This document shows positions 1 to 8,004 of a stretch of 64,000 nt of DNA, piece by piece (the stretch's first letter is position 1; every line of letters begins with the position of its first letter). The stretch is from JARRQJ01 sp963761035 (lineage in GTDB: Bacteria; Pseudomonadota; Gammaproteobacteria; DRLM01). The notes beneath the pieces were generated by a model. The model saw nothing but the letters and a program-made list of their open reading frames with translations. It did no database searches and had not been told where the DNA came from. The stretch lies in NCBI GenBank assembly GCA_963761035.1, contig CAVXFH010000002.1, positions 1,984,001-2,048,000 of the forward strand, written 5' to 3'. Made by a program: the position numbers and the translations under genes.

Positions 1-195
1 GATCTGATCGTGGATCTGGTGGATACCGGCAGCACCCTGCGCGCCAATGGTTTGGAGCCCCTGGAACATATCGCCGACATCAGCTCGCGCCTGATTGTGA
101 ATAAGGCGGCCATGAAAATGAAGCATGACCGGGTCACGGCCTTCATCGACCGCATGGCGGAGGCCGTGGAAAAGAAAGTTACGGGCGGAAGATAA
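1..195 (+). CDS. hisG: ATP phosphoribosyltransferase, C-terminal part (5' cut by window edge)
   Basis: The open frame enters from the left edge (first codons read D-L-I-V-D-L) and ends in TAA. It encodes the last 64 residues of HisG, which starts histidine synthesis by joining ATP and PRPP. The visible D-T-G-S-T-L-R-A-N-G-L stretch is the phosphate/PRPP-binding signature of HisG, and the protein ends soon after it, as in the short HisG form that needs a separate HisZ; no hisZ is in view. hisD follows after 23 bases, so it is the first visible gene of the his operon. Confidence 0.9.
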   Translation, partial: DLIVDLVDTGSTLRANGLEPLEHIADISSRLIVNKAAMKMKHDRVTAFIDRMAEAVEKKVTGGR

Positions 196-218
196 CCGGC
201 AGACTAGAGCGCATCGCG

Positions 219-1529
219 ATGAGTGCCATCTCCATTAAGCGGTTGAACAGTACCCGGACGGATTTCTGGCCGAGCTTGGAGCAATTATTGGCGTGGGAGT
301 CGGAATCCGACGCCGTAGTGGCGAAGACGGTGGAGGGGATACTCGCCGACGTGCGCCGGCGCGGCGATGCTGCGGTGATCGAATATACCAACCGCTTCGA
401 TCGCATGCAGGCGCGCGATATGCAGGAACTGGAAATTCCCGCTGCGCGTTTGCACGATGCCTTGGCCGGTATACCCGCCGCGACACGCAGCGCCTTGGAA
501 ATCGCGGCGCAACGTCTACAGACGTATCACCGGCATCAAAAACAAGAGACTTGGAGCTACACCGAGGCCGACGGCACCCTGCTGGGGCAACAGGTGACGC
601 CCTTGGATCGGGTGGGTCTCTATGTGCCCGGCGGCAAGGCGGCCTATCCGTCGTCGGTATTGATGAACGCCATCCCCGCCAAGGTGGCGGGGGTGCGCGA
701 ACTCGTGATGGTGGTACCTACGCCAGACGGTGAGTCGAATGAGTTGGTGTTGGCGGCGGCCTCCCTGGCGGGTGTCGACCGGGTGATTGCCGTGGGCGGC
801 GCGCAAGCCGTGGCGGCCTTGGCATACGGCACCCGGACCATTCCGCGGGTCGATAAGATCGTCGGGCCAGGTAATATCTATGTGGCCACCGCCAAACGCA
901 TGGTATTCGGCGAGGTGGGGATCGACATGGTGGCGGGACCTTCGGAAATTCTCATCATCTGCGACGGTAAAACCTCGCCGGATTGGATTGCCATGGACTT
1001 GTTTTCCCAAGCCGAGCATGACGAGGACGCGCAATCGATCCTGCTGTGTCCCGATGCGGCCTATCTGGATAAGGTGCAGGACAGCATCGCGCGATTATTG
1101 CCGGGGATGGAGCGCGCTATCATTATCGAGAAGTCGTTGTGCGCGCGCGGGGCCCTGATCCAGGTGCGCGACCTGGCGGAAGCGGTCGAGGTGGCCAATT
1201 TCATCTCGCCGGAACACCTGGAGTTGTCGGTGGCGGATCCGGAGGCATTGGTGAAGCACATCCGCAATGCCGGCGCTATCTTCATGGGGCGTTATACCGC
1301 CGAGGCGGTGGGCGATTATTGCGCGGGGCCCAATCATGTTCTGCCGACATCGCGCACCGCGCGTTTTTCTTCGCCGTTGGGCGTGTATGATTTTCAGAAG
1401 CGTTCCAGTTTGATCATGTGTTCGCCCGAGGGTGCGCGTACGCTGGGCGGCACCGCTTCCCTGTTGGCGCGCGGCGAGGGCCTGACCGCGCATGCCCGTT
1501 CCGCCGAGTATCGCGTGGAGGCCGAGTGA
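219..1529 (+). CDS. hisD: Histidinol dehydrogenase
   Basis: The 436-residue product is full length for HisD, the zinc enzyme that oxidises L-histidinol to L-histidine in two NAD-dependent steps. Visible family motifs include G-G-A-Q-A-V-A-A-L-A-Y-G-T, the nucleotide-binding G-P-G-N-I-Y-V, V-A-G-P-S-E-I, and the S-P-E-H-L-E-L segment that supplies the catalytic Glu-His pair. It lies 23 bases after hisG, and hisC follows after a gap that holds a small hairpin repeat. Confidence 0.97.
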   Translation: MSAISIKRLNSTRTDFWPSLEQLLAWESESDAVVAKTVEGILADVRRRGDAAVIEYTNRFDRMQARDMQELEIPAARLHDALAGIPAATRSALEIAAQRLQTYHRHQKQETWSYTEADGTLLGQQVTPLDRVGLYVPGGKAAYPSSVLMNAIPAKVAGVRELVMVVPTPDGESNELVLAAASLAGVDRVIAVGGAQAVAALAYGTRTIPRVDKIVGPGNIYVATAKRMVFGEVGIDMVAGPSEILIICDGKTSPDWIAMDLFSQAEHDEDAQSILLCPDAAYLDKVQDSIARLLPGMERAIIIEKSLCARGALIQVRDLAEAVEVANFISPEHLELSVADPEALVKHIRNAGAIFMGRYTAEAVGDYCAGPNHVLPTSRTARFSSPLGVYDFQKRSSLIMCSPEGARTLGGTASLLARGEGLTAHARSAEYRVEAE

Positions 1530-1557
1530 TATGAAATTCGCGCAGCGAAGCATGCGC

Positions 1558-1580
1558 TCCCTCTCCCTCCTGGAGAGGGA
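1558..1580. repeat. REP-like hairpin inside the his operon
   Basis: A perfect 9-bp inverted repeat, TCCCTCTCC with GGAGAGGGA around a 5-base loop, is followed by GGGGTGAGGG. It fills most of the 114-bp hisD-hisC gap. Its form resembles the dispersed CCCTCTCCC-type intergenic repeats of many proteobacteria. No T-run follows, so it is more likely an mRNA-stabilising or dispersed repeat than a terminator. Only one copy was noticed in this window. Confidence 0.55.
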
Positions 1581-1643
1581 TGGGGTGAGGGAAGTAGGCG
1601 CGACGGAAAGCTATCCTCAGATGTGGTTACTCGGGATCGTTAA

Positions 1644-2735
1644 ATGAGTTTGATGAAGACGCGTGTACAACAGTGGGTGAGGCCGGAGGTGCAGGCGCTC
1701 ACCGCCTATCACGTGCCGGACGCCAGCGGACTGATCAAGCTCGACGCCATGGAAAATCCCTATAATTGGCCGCCGCACATGGCGGCTAAATGGCTGGAGG
1801 CATTGCGCGGCGTCGCGCTCAACCGCTATCCCGATCCCGCCGCGGTACGGCTCAAGACGCGTTTGCGCGAAACGTTCCGCCTGCCCGCGGAGAGTGCGGT
1901 ATTGCTGGGAAACGGCTCCGATGAGCTGATTCAAATGATCTTGATGGCGGTGGCCGGGATCGGCCGCACGGCGGTGGCGCCCGAGCCGAGCTTTTCCATG
2001 TATCGCATCATCAGCACCAATGTGGGCGTGAGCTACGTAGGTGTTCCGCTCAAAGATGATTTCTCCTTGGATGTGGCCGCGACCCGCGACGCCATCGCCA
2101 CCCATCGTCCGGCGGTGGTGTTTATCGCCTACCCCAGCAATCCTACCGGGAACTTATTCGCGGCGGAGGATATCTGCTCTTTAATAGAGGCGGCGCCGGG
2201 TTTGGTGGTCGTGGACGAGGCCTATACCGCCTTTTGCAACGCCGACTTTGCGGAATATCTGGCGCGCTACGAGCATTTGTTAATCCTGCGTACGGTGTCC
2301 AAGCTGGGGTTGGCGGGCCTGCGTTTGGGATTCTTGGTGGGGGCGCCGTCCTGGCTGCAGGAGATCGACAAGCTGCGCCTGCCTTACAACATCAATGTAC
2401 TGACCCAGGCGAGCGCCGAGTTCGCCTTGAATCACTATGCGATGTTGCAGGAGCAGGCCGATCGTATTCGCGCCGATCGCGACGCGCTCTACGCCGCCTT
2501 GCGGTCCTTGCCGGGAGTGACCGCGTTTCCCAGCCAGTCCAACTTCATCTTATTCCGCGTCGCGGCGGGGCGAGCAGGCGAAATCTTTCAGCGGCTCAAG
2601 GCGGCCGGTGTGTTGATTAAAAATCTGCACGGTTCGCATCCCGCCTTGCGCGATTGCCTGAGGGTAACGGTGGGGATGCCGGAAGAAAACCGGGCCTTTT
2701 TGAGCGCAATGCTCGCGGCACTGAAGCTGGATTAA
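1644..2735 (+). CDS. hisC: Histidinol-phosphate aminotransferase
   Basis: This 363-residue fold-type I PLP enzyme converts imidazole-acetol phosphate plus glutamate to histidinol phosphate. The sequence shows the N-terminal K-L-D-A-M-E-N-P-Y substrate-site motif, L-L-G-N-G-S-D-E-L near the cofactor phosphate site, Y-P-S-N-P-T-G-N, V-V-D-E-A-Y, and the Schiff-base lysine in R-T-V-S-K-L-G-L-A-G-L-R. Length and position between hisD and hisB fit. The ATG at 1644 is taken; an in-frame ATG three codons later is also possible. Confidence 0.96.
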   Translation: MSLMKTRVQQWVRPEVQALTAYHVPDASGLIKLDAMENPYNWPPHMAAKWLEALRGVALNRYPDPAAVRLKTRLRETFRLPAESAVLLGNGSDELIQMILMAVAGIGRTAVAPEPSFSMYRIISTNVGVSYVGVPLKDDFSLDVAATRDAIATHRPAVVFIAYPSNPTGNLFAAEDICSLIEAAPGLVVVDEAYTAFCNADFAEYLARYEHLLILRTVSKLGLAGLRLGFLVGAPSWLQEIDKLRLPYNINVLTQASAEFALNHYAMLQEQADRIRADRDALYAALRSLPGVTAFPSQSNFILFRVAAGRAGEIFQRLKAAGVLIKNLHGSHPALRDCLRVTVGMPEENRAFLSAMLAALKLD

Positions 2736-2790
2736 ATCGCCGATCGGCATATGATGGCTTATATATTGTTTTATTTCGCGGAGACGGACT

Positions 2791-3384
2791 ATGGCTGAGC
2801 GCAAGGCCAGTATACAACGCAACACCCTGGAAACGCAGATTCAGGTCAGCGTGAATCTGGACGGTAACGGAGCTTCCGCGTTCAAGACGGGGGTGCCCTT
2901 TCTCGATCATATGCTTGACCAAGTGGCGCGCCACGGCATGATCGACATCGAAGTGACCGCCGCCGGCGACCTGCAGATCGATGCCCATCACACCGTGGAA
3001 GACATCGGTATCGCCCTGGGACAGGCATTTGCCGCGGCGGTGGGAGATAAGCGCGGGATTCGCCGTTACGGCCACGCTTATGTGCCATTGGACGAGGCCC
3101 TGTCACGGGTGGTGGTGGATTTCTCGGGCCGGCCCGGAATGGAGTATGGCGTGCAATTCAGCCGCGCGCGCATCGGTGATTTCGATGCCGACTTGTTGCA
3201 TGAGTTCTTTCAGGGATTCGTCAACCACGCCCAGGTAACCCTGCACATCGATTGCCTGCGCGGCGTAAATGGCCACCATATCGCCGAGACGGTGTTCAAG
3301 GCCTTTGGTCGCGCGCTGCGCATGGCCTTGGAGCCGGATCCGCGCATGCAGGGTGCGATGCCCTCCACCAAAGGTAGCTTGTGA
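2791..3384 (+). CDS. hisB: Imidazoleglycerol-phosphate dehydratase (monofunctional)
   Basis: The 197-residue protein has the two internally related halves of the manganese enzyme that dehydrates IGP to imidazole-acetol phosphate. Metal-ligand motifs D-H-M-L-D and H-H-T-V-E-D-I-G sit in the first half and N-G-H-H-I-A-E-T in the second. There is no N-terminal histidinol-phosphatase domain, unlike the bifunctional enteric HisB, so a separate phosphatase must exist elsewhere. A GGAGA ribosome site lies 9 bases before the ATG. Confidence 0.97.
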   Translation: MAERKASIQRNTLETQIQVSVNLDGNGASAFKTGVPFLDHMLDQVARHGMIDIEVTAAGDLQIDAHHTVEDIGIALGQAFAAAVGDKRGIRRYGHAYVPLDEALSRVVVDFSGRPGMEYGVQFSRARIGDFDADLLHEFFQGFVNHAQVTLHIDCLRGVNGHHIAETVFKAFGRALRMALEPDPRMQGAMPSTKGSL

Positions 3385-3428
3385 TCAGCGCGCGCAATCG
3401 AAACGGGATGCCGATATAGGTTATTGGT

Positions 3429-4076
3429 ATGAATGTGGTAGCGGTGATCGATTACGGCATGGGTAATCTGCGTTCGGTGTCCAAGGCCCTCGAACATGTT
3501 GGGGGCGATAGGTCGGTGCGCGTGACCTATGACCCGGATCTGATTCGCCGCGCTGATCGGGTGGTGTTTCCCGGCGTGGGGGCCTTGCGGGATTGCATGA
3601 CGGAACTGACGCGCTTGGGGCTGGACGAGGTGATTCGGGAATGTGCGGCGACCAAGCCGTTTCTCGGTATCTGTTTGGGGATGCAGGCCTTGCTGGAATT
3701 CAGTGAAGAAAATAATGGTACTGAAGGCTTGGGCATATTGCCGGGACGGGTGGTGGGATTCCCCATTCCTTTTATCGACGCCGTCAATCATGAGCGCCTC
3801 AAGGTACCGCATATGGGATGGAACCAGGTGCGTCAGACCCGTGCCCATTTTTTGTGGACGGACATCGCGCAGGACAGCCGTTTTTATTTCGTGCACAGCT
3901 ATTATGCGGTCCCCAGTGTCGCTGGACAGGTGGCGGGCACGGCGCACTATGGCCGCGATGTGGCGGTTGCCCTTGCTCGGGAAAATATCTTCGCCGTGCA
4001 GTTTCACCCGGAAAAGAGTCAACACGCCGGCTTACAGCTGTTGGCCAATTTTATGCGCTGGGACGGTACCCAGTGA
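3429..4076 (+). CDS. hisH: Imidazole glycerol phosphate synthase, glutaminase subunit
   Basis: The 215-residue class I glutamine amidotransferase releases ammonia for HisF. The nucleophilic cysteine is in F-L-G-I-C-L-G-M-Q (near residue 80), and the His-Glu pair is in Q-F-H-P-E-K-S near the C-terminus. The N-terminal I-D-Y-G-M-G-N-L-R-S is typical of HisH. It is encoded two genes before its partner hisF, with hisA between them, the usual order. Confidence 0.97.
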   Translation: MNVVAVIDYGMGNLRSVSKALEHVGGDRSVRVTYDPDLIRRADRVVFPGVGALRDCMTELTRLGLDEVIRECAATKPFLGICLGMQALLEFSEENNGTEGLGILPGRVVGFPIPFIDAVNHERLKVPHMGWNQVRQTRAHFLWTDIAQDSRFYFVHSYYAVPSVAGQVAGTAHYGRDVAVALARENIFAVQFHPEKSQHAGLQLLANFMRWDGTQ

Positions 4077-4125
4077 CGCGGAGGAATGATGGTCATGATT
4101 ACATTGGGCGTTTGAGGAAGACCTT

Positions 4126-4860
4126 ATGTTATTGATACCCGCCATTGATCTTAAGGATGGAAAATGTGTGCGCCTGCGTCAGGGGCGCATGGAGGATGAT
4201 ACGGTCTTTTCCGACGACCCTGTCGCGGTCGCCGACCGTTGGGTGGCGGTCGGCGCACGGCGTCTGCACGTGGTGGATCTCAATGGGGCCTTCGCCGGCC
4301 GCCCGGTCAACGCTGAAGCCATACGCCGCATCGCCGAGGCCCATCCCCAGATACCGATACAAGTGGGCGGTGGCATCCGGGACGACGATACTATCGAGCT
4401 CTATCTGTCGATGGGGGTTACTTATGTGATTCTTGGCACCAATGCCGTGAACGTTCCGCATTTTGTAGGCGATGCCTGTTCGGAATTCCCCGGCCACATC
4501 ATGGTGGCCTTGGACGCCAAGGAGGGCAAGGTTGCCATCGACGGCTGGTCCAAGCTTTCCAATCATGATGTGATCGATATCGCCAAGCGCTTTGAACGCG
4601 AAGGCGTGGAAGCCATTATCTATACTGACATCAACCGCGACGGCATGATGGCCGGCGTCAATGTCGAAGCCACGGCGGCATTGGCCCGCGCCATTACCAT
4701 CCCAGTGATTGCCTCGGGAGGGGTGTCCAGGCTGGACGATATCCGCCGACTGTGCGAGGTGGCCAATGAGGGCGTTATGGGCGCCATAGTCGGCCGCGCG
4801 CTCTATGAAGGCGGTCTTGATCTGGCCGAGGCGCAGCGTTTGGCGGATCAACTCGGTTAA
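4126..4860 (+). CDS. hisA: ProFAR isomerase
   Basis: This 244-residue TIM-barrel enzyme opens the ribose ring of ProFAR in the fourth step of histidine synthesis. The first strand I-P-A-I-D-L-K-D-G carries the catalytic Asp, Q-V-G-G-G-I-R forms a phosphate site, and the second catalytic Asp is in Y-T-D-I-N-R-D-G. The second phosphate loop reads A-S-G-G-V. hisF, its paralogue, follows after 6 bases. Confidence 0.97.
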   Translation: MLLIPAIDLKDGKCVRLRQGRMEDDTVFSDDPVAVADRWVAVGARRLHVVDLNGAFAGRPVNAEAIRRIAEAHPQIPIQVGGGIRDDDTIELYLSMGVTYVILGTNAVNVPHFVGDACSEFPGHIMVALDAKEGKVAIDGWSKLSNHDVIDIAKRFEREGVEAIIYTDINRDGMMAGVNVEATAALARAITIPVIASGGVSRLDDIRRLCEVANEGVMGAIVGRALYEGGLDLAEAQRLADQLG

Positions 4861-4866
4861 CGAATC

Positions 4867-5640
4867 ATGGGATTGGCCAAGCGCATCATTCCTTGTCTGG
4901 ATGTCGACAAGGGCCGGGTGGTTAAGGGAGTGAAGTTTGCCGGGATTCGCGACGCGGGGGATCCGGTCGAGATCGCCAAACGCTATGACGAGCAAGGTGC
5001 CGATGAATTGGTATTTCTCGACATCACCGCCAGCGCCGAAAACCGCGACACCATGGTCCATGTGGTGGAAGACGTGGCGAGCCAAGTGTTTATCCCGCTG
5101 ACGGTGGGCGGTGGAATTCGCAGCGCCGCGGATATCCGGCGCATGCTCAATGCCGGAGCCGACAAGGTGGCGATCAATACCGCGGCAGTGGCTAATCCGG
5201 AGCTGGTGCGCGAGGCGTCGGCCCGTTTTGGTTCGCAGTGCATCGTGGTGGCCATTGATGCCAAGCAGGTTAACAAAGGTGACGAGCCGCCGCGTTGGGC
5301 GGTTTTTACCCACGGCGGCCGCAAGGCCACGGGGATCGATGCGGTGCTGTGGGCGATCCAGATGATGAAATATGGGGCCGGCGAGATCCTCTTGACCAGC
5401 ATGGACCGCGACGGCACCCGCGACGGCTTCGATCTGGACTTGGTCCGGGCGGTGAGCGAGGCGGTGACCATCCCCGTGATTGCCTCCGGCGGTGTCGGGA
5501 CTCTGGACCATCTAGTGGAAGGCATTAAGCTAGGTGCCGCCGATGCGGTGTTGGCCGCCAGCATCTTTCACTTCGGCCAAAATACGGTGGAAGAAGCCAA
5601 GCGCCGTCTGGCGGCACAAGGTATAGAGGTGCGTCTCTAG
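4867..5640 (+). CDS. hisF: Imidazole glycerol phosphate synthase, cyclase subunit
   Basis: The 257-residue TIM barrel makes IGP and AICAR from PRFAR and ammonia delivered by HisH. The catalytic Asp lies in I-P-C-L-D-V-D-K-G-R-V-V-K-G and the second one in T-S-M-D-R-D-G-T. Phosphate loops V-G-G-G-I-R and A-S-G-G-V-G are present. The gene begins 6 bases after hisA, so the two are probably translated from one message. Confidence 0.98.
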   Translation: MGLAKRIIPCLDVDKGRVVKGVKFAGIRDAGDPVEIAKRYDEQGADELVFLDITASAENRDTMVHVVEDVASQVFIPLTVGGGIRSAADIRRMLNAGADKVAINTAAVANPELVREASARFGSQCIVVAIDAKQVNKGDEPPRWAVFTHGGRKATGIDAVLWAIQMMKYGAGEILLTSMDRDGTRDGFDLDLVRAVSEAVTIPVIASGGVGTLDHLVEGIKLGAADAVLAASIFHFGQNTVEEAKRRLAAQGIEVRL

Positions 5641-5658
5641 ATATGGCGAAAATCGATT

Positions 5659-6048
5659 ATGAGTGACCTATGGCTCGATCAGATCGTGTGGACCAATGAT
5701 GGTTTGGTGCCGGCCATTGCCCAAGAGCTCGGGACCGGACGGGTATTGATGATGGCATGGATGAATCGCCAAGCCCTGCTGGAGACCGTCGCCGGCGGCA
5801 AGGCCGTGTATTGGTCGCGGTCACGGCAACGCTTGTGGCGCAAAGGCGAGGAGTCGGGCCATGATCAGATCGTTAAAGAGATACGGCTTGATTGCGACGG
5901 GGATGTCGTCCTGCTCGTCGTGGAGCAGGTGGGCGGTATCGCCTGCCATACCGGGCGACACAGCTGTTTCTATCGACGTTTGCAGCAAGGTGCCTGGGTA
6001 GAGGCGGATCCCGTGTTGAAAGATGCCGGCATTATCTATAAAGGGTGA
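5659..6048 (+). CDS. hisI: Phosphoribosyl-AMP cyclohydrolase
   Basis: The 129-residue monofunctional enzyme opens the purine ring of PR-AMP. It contains the motif M-A-W-M-N, the W-S-R-S-R segment, the metal-binding D-C-D-G-D, and the C-terminal C-H-T-G-R-H-S-C-F-Y-R cysteine/histidine cluster for zinc. The pyrophosphatase activity is carried by a separate downstream gene, hisE, that overlaps it by 4 bases, unlike the fused HisIE of enterics. Confidence 0.96.
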   Translation: MSDLWLDQIVWTNDGLVPAIAQELGTGRVLMMAWMNRQALLETVAGGKAVYWSRSRQRLWRKGEESGHDQIVKEIRLDCDGDVVLLVVEQVGGIACHTGRHSCFYRRLQQGAWVEADPVLKDAGIIYKG

Positions 6049-6380
6049 CTGCCACTATGAACGATGTATTGCGACGCTTGGGCGACGTATTGGAGTCGCG
6101 CAAGCAAGCTGATCCCGCTGACTCTTATGTGGCGAGCCTGTATGCAAAGGGTCTGGACGCCATCTTGAAAAAGATCGGCGAAGAGGCCACTGAGACGGTA
6201 CTAGCCGCCAAGGAAGGCGCAGCGGATAAGATCATCCATGAGACCGCCGACCTGTGGTTCCATACCTTGGTGTTGCTCGCCCATCAGGGCTTGCGGCCGG
6301 AGCAGGTGCTCGATGAGCTGGCACGGCGGTTTGGTGTGTCTGGCGCGGCGGAAAAGGCATCGCGCACTAAATCTGAATGA
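6045..6380 (+). CDS. hisE: Phosphoribosyl-ATP pyrophosphatase
   Basis: The 111-residue all-alpha MazG-like enzyme hydrolyses PR-ATP to PR-AMP. The metal-binding helix motif K-K-I-G-E-E-A-T-E-T and the following E-T-A-D-L-W-F-H are clearly visible. Its start overlaps the hisI stop, giving translational coupling. It is the last gene of the his cluster; a 182-bp gap separates it from tatA. Confidence 0.96.
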   Translation: MTATMNDVLRRLGDVLESRKQADPADSYVASLYAKGLDAILKKIGEEATETVLAAKEGAADKIIHETADLWFHTLVLLAHQGLRPEQVLDELARRFGVSGAAEKASRTKSE

Positions 6381-6562
6381 AGAATGAAATTTTTCCTCAT
6401 GAAGGGGTTTTCAACAATTTATTGTTTTACTTCAAGGCGATATGGTGTCGTTTTCGTCCGCCAGTAGGTGTGCCAGCCGTGTCCGTGTAGAATGATCGGT
6501 AAAATGCAGCACGGTCGGCAGCGAAACGGCAGCTGTTCCGGTGAGGACTTAAGGAGAATCAT

Positions 6563-6799
6563 ATGGGTATCAGTATCTGGCAATTGTTGATTATTCTAGT
6601 GATCGTGTTGTTGTTGTTCGGAGCTAAGCGGTTACGTACCATCGGCACTGATCTGGGTGGCGCCGTCAAAGGTTTCCGCGCTGCGATGAATGAAGGCAAG
6701 GAAGACGAGCAGGCCAAGGAAAACGTGGAGCACCAAGAGACTCGCACTACCATCGAAGGCGAAGTAACCAACAAGGAAACCGGCAAGAATAAGGCATGA
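6563..6799 (+). CDS. tatA: Twin-arginine translocase subunit TatA
   Basis: The 78-residue protein has the TatA layout: a short N-terminal membrane helix (about residues 3-20, I-W-Q-L-L-I-I-L-V-I-V-L-L-L-F-G), the F-G hinge, an amphipathic helix with G-T-D-L-G-G-A-V-K-G-F, and a charged tail. TatA polymerises to let folded proteins across the inner membrane. AAGGAG sits 7 bases before the ATG, and tatB follows after 10 bases. Confidence 0.95.
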   Translation: MGISIWQLLIILVIVLLLFGAKRLRTIGTDLGGAVKGFRAAMNEGKEDEQAKENVEHQETRTTIEGEVTNKETGKNKA

Positions 6800-6809
6800 C
6801 GGTGCCGTC

Positions 6810-7190
6810 ATGTTCGATATCGGGTTCTCCGAAATAATTTTGATCGCGATCATCGCCCTGCTGGTAGTAGGGCCGCAGGAATTGCCTGCGTTAGTGCGCA
6901 GCATAGGATCGTGGGTGGGTAAGGTTCGCCACTTCATGAGCGCGGTCAAGACCGAGTTCGATCGGGAGATTCACAAAGCGGATGAGATACGACGGCTCAT
7001 GGCCAAAGAGGTGGAGGTCGCCGAGCTTCATAAAACACTTGACGAAGATCGCAGGGCGGATCGGCCCGAGGATCCGTCCCGAACTGAAATCCCCCACGGT
7101 TCCGATACTCAGATATCGGCCACCTCTATGAGTTCAGGCGACACAGCGGCTCCAGCCGCCAAGCAAGATCATGGCAAGCCGCAAGCCTAA
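6810..7190 (+). CDS. tatB: Twin-arginine translocase subunit TatB
   Basis: The 126-residue protein begins M-F-D-I-G-F-S-E, the TatB N-terminus with its conserved Glu, followed by one membrane helix, a V-G-P-Q-E-L-P hinge and a long amphipathic helix. TatB forms the substrate receptor with TatC. Its last 20 bases overlap the start of tatC, which suggests coupled translation in fixed ratio. Confidence 0.95.
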   Translation: MFDIGFSEIILIAIIALLVVGPQELPALVRSIGSWVGKVRHFMSAVKTEFDREIHKADEIRRLMAKEVEVAELHKTLDEDRRADRPEDPSRTEIPHGSDTQISATSMSSGDTAAPAAKQDHGKPQA

Positions 7191-7977
7191 TTATACCCCG
7201 CAGCAAGAACAACCCTTCATGTCGCACCTCATTGAGTTGCGAGGGCGCTTGTTGCGCATGGTGCTTTTTATATTGCTGGTATTTCTGGTGTTGTTCCCCT
7301 TTACCGGCAAACTGTATTCGTTATTGGCGAAGCCGCTGTTACAATACCTGCCCGCTGGCGGCAGCATGATCGCCACGGAAGTGGCATCGCCGTTTCTCAC
7401 GCCTTTTAAGTTCGTCTTCGTGTTGGCTATCGCCTTGGCCATGCCCTACGTATTGCATCAGTTGTGGCGGTTTATCGCGCCCGGCTTGTATCGGCGCGAG
7501 CGGCGTATCGCCCTGCCGTTGCTGGTATCCAGCATTATCTTGTTTTACAGCGGGATCGCTTTTGCCTATTACGTGGTGTTTCCCTTGGCGTTTCGCTTCT
7601 TGGTCGGTTCCGCCCCGCAAGGGGTGGCGGTGATGACCGACATCAGCAAGTATCTGGATTTCACCCTGACCATCTTTTTTGCCTTCGGCATGGCCTTTGA
7701 GGTGCCTGTTGCGATTGTCCTCATGGTGTGGGCGGGAATCACCACACCCGCGGCGTTGGCCGCGAAACGTTCCTATGTCATTGTTGCGGCATTTGTGATC
7801 GGTGCTGTCCTTACTCCCCCCGACGTGATATCGCAAACCTTATTGGCGGTGCCCATGTGGTTATTGTTTGAATTGGGTCTGATCTTCTCGCGCTTTATCG
7901 TGATGCCGGAACAGCCGGAAGAGGGCGCTTCAACCGCCGTGCAGAAAGCGGAGAACGAAAATCCCCCGTCCTCATGA
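7171..7977 (+). CDS. tatC: Twin-arginine translocase subunit TatC
   Basis: The 268-residue six-helix membrane protein recognises the RR signal peptide. The N-terminal M-S-H-L-I-E-L-R-G-R-L motif, which contacts the twin arginines, is present, as is the conserved F-x-P-F-T region after the first helix and a late P-P-D-V-I-S-Q motif. The likely substrates in this window are ActB1 and the DUF1353 protein near 51.4 kb, both with RRxFLK signals. Confidence 0.96.
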   Translation: MASRKPNYTPQQEQPFMSHLIELRGRLLRMVLFILLVFLVLFPFTGKLYSLLAKPLLQYLPAGGSMIATEVASPFLTPFKFVFVLAIALAMPYVLHQLWRFIAPGLYRRERRIALPLLVSSIILFYSGIAFAYYVVFPLAFRFLVGSAPQGVAVMTDISKYLDFTLTIFFAFGMAFEVPVAIVLMVWAGITTPAALAAKRSYVIVAAFVIGAVLTPPDVISQTLLAVPMWLLFELGLIFSRFIVMPEQPEEGASTAVQKAENENPPSS

Positions 7978-8004
7978 AACGCTTGCATGATATGCGCGCC
8001 GACA

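Noticed and set aside
4129..5511. Long minus-strand frame of 460 codons over hisA and hisF.
   Set aside because: It lies fully over two certain genes and has shadow-type composition.
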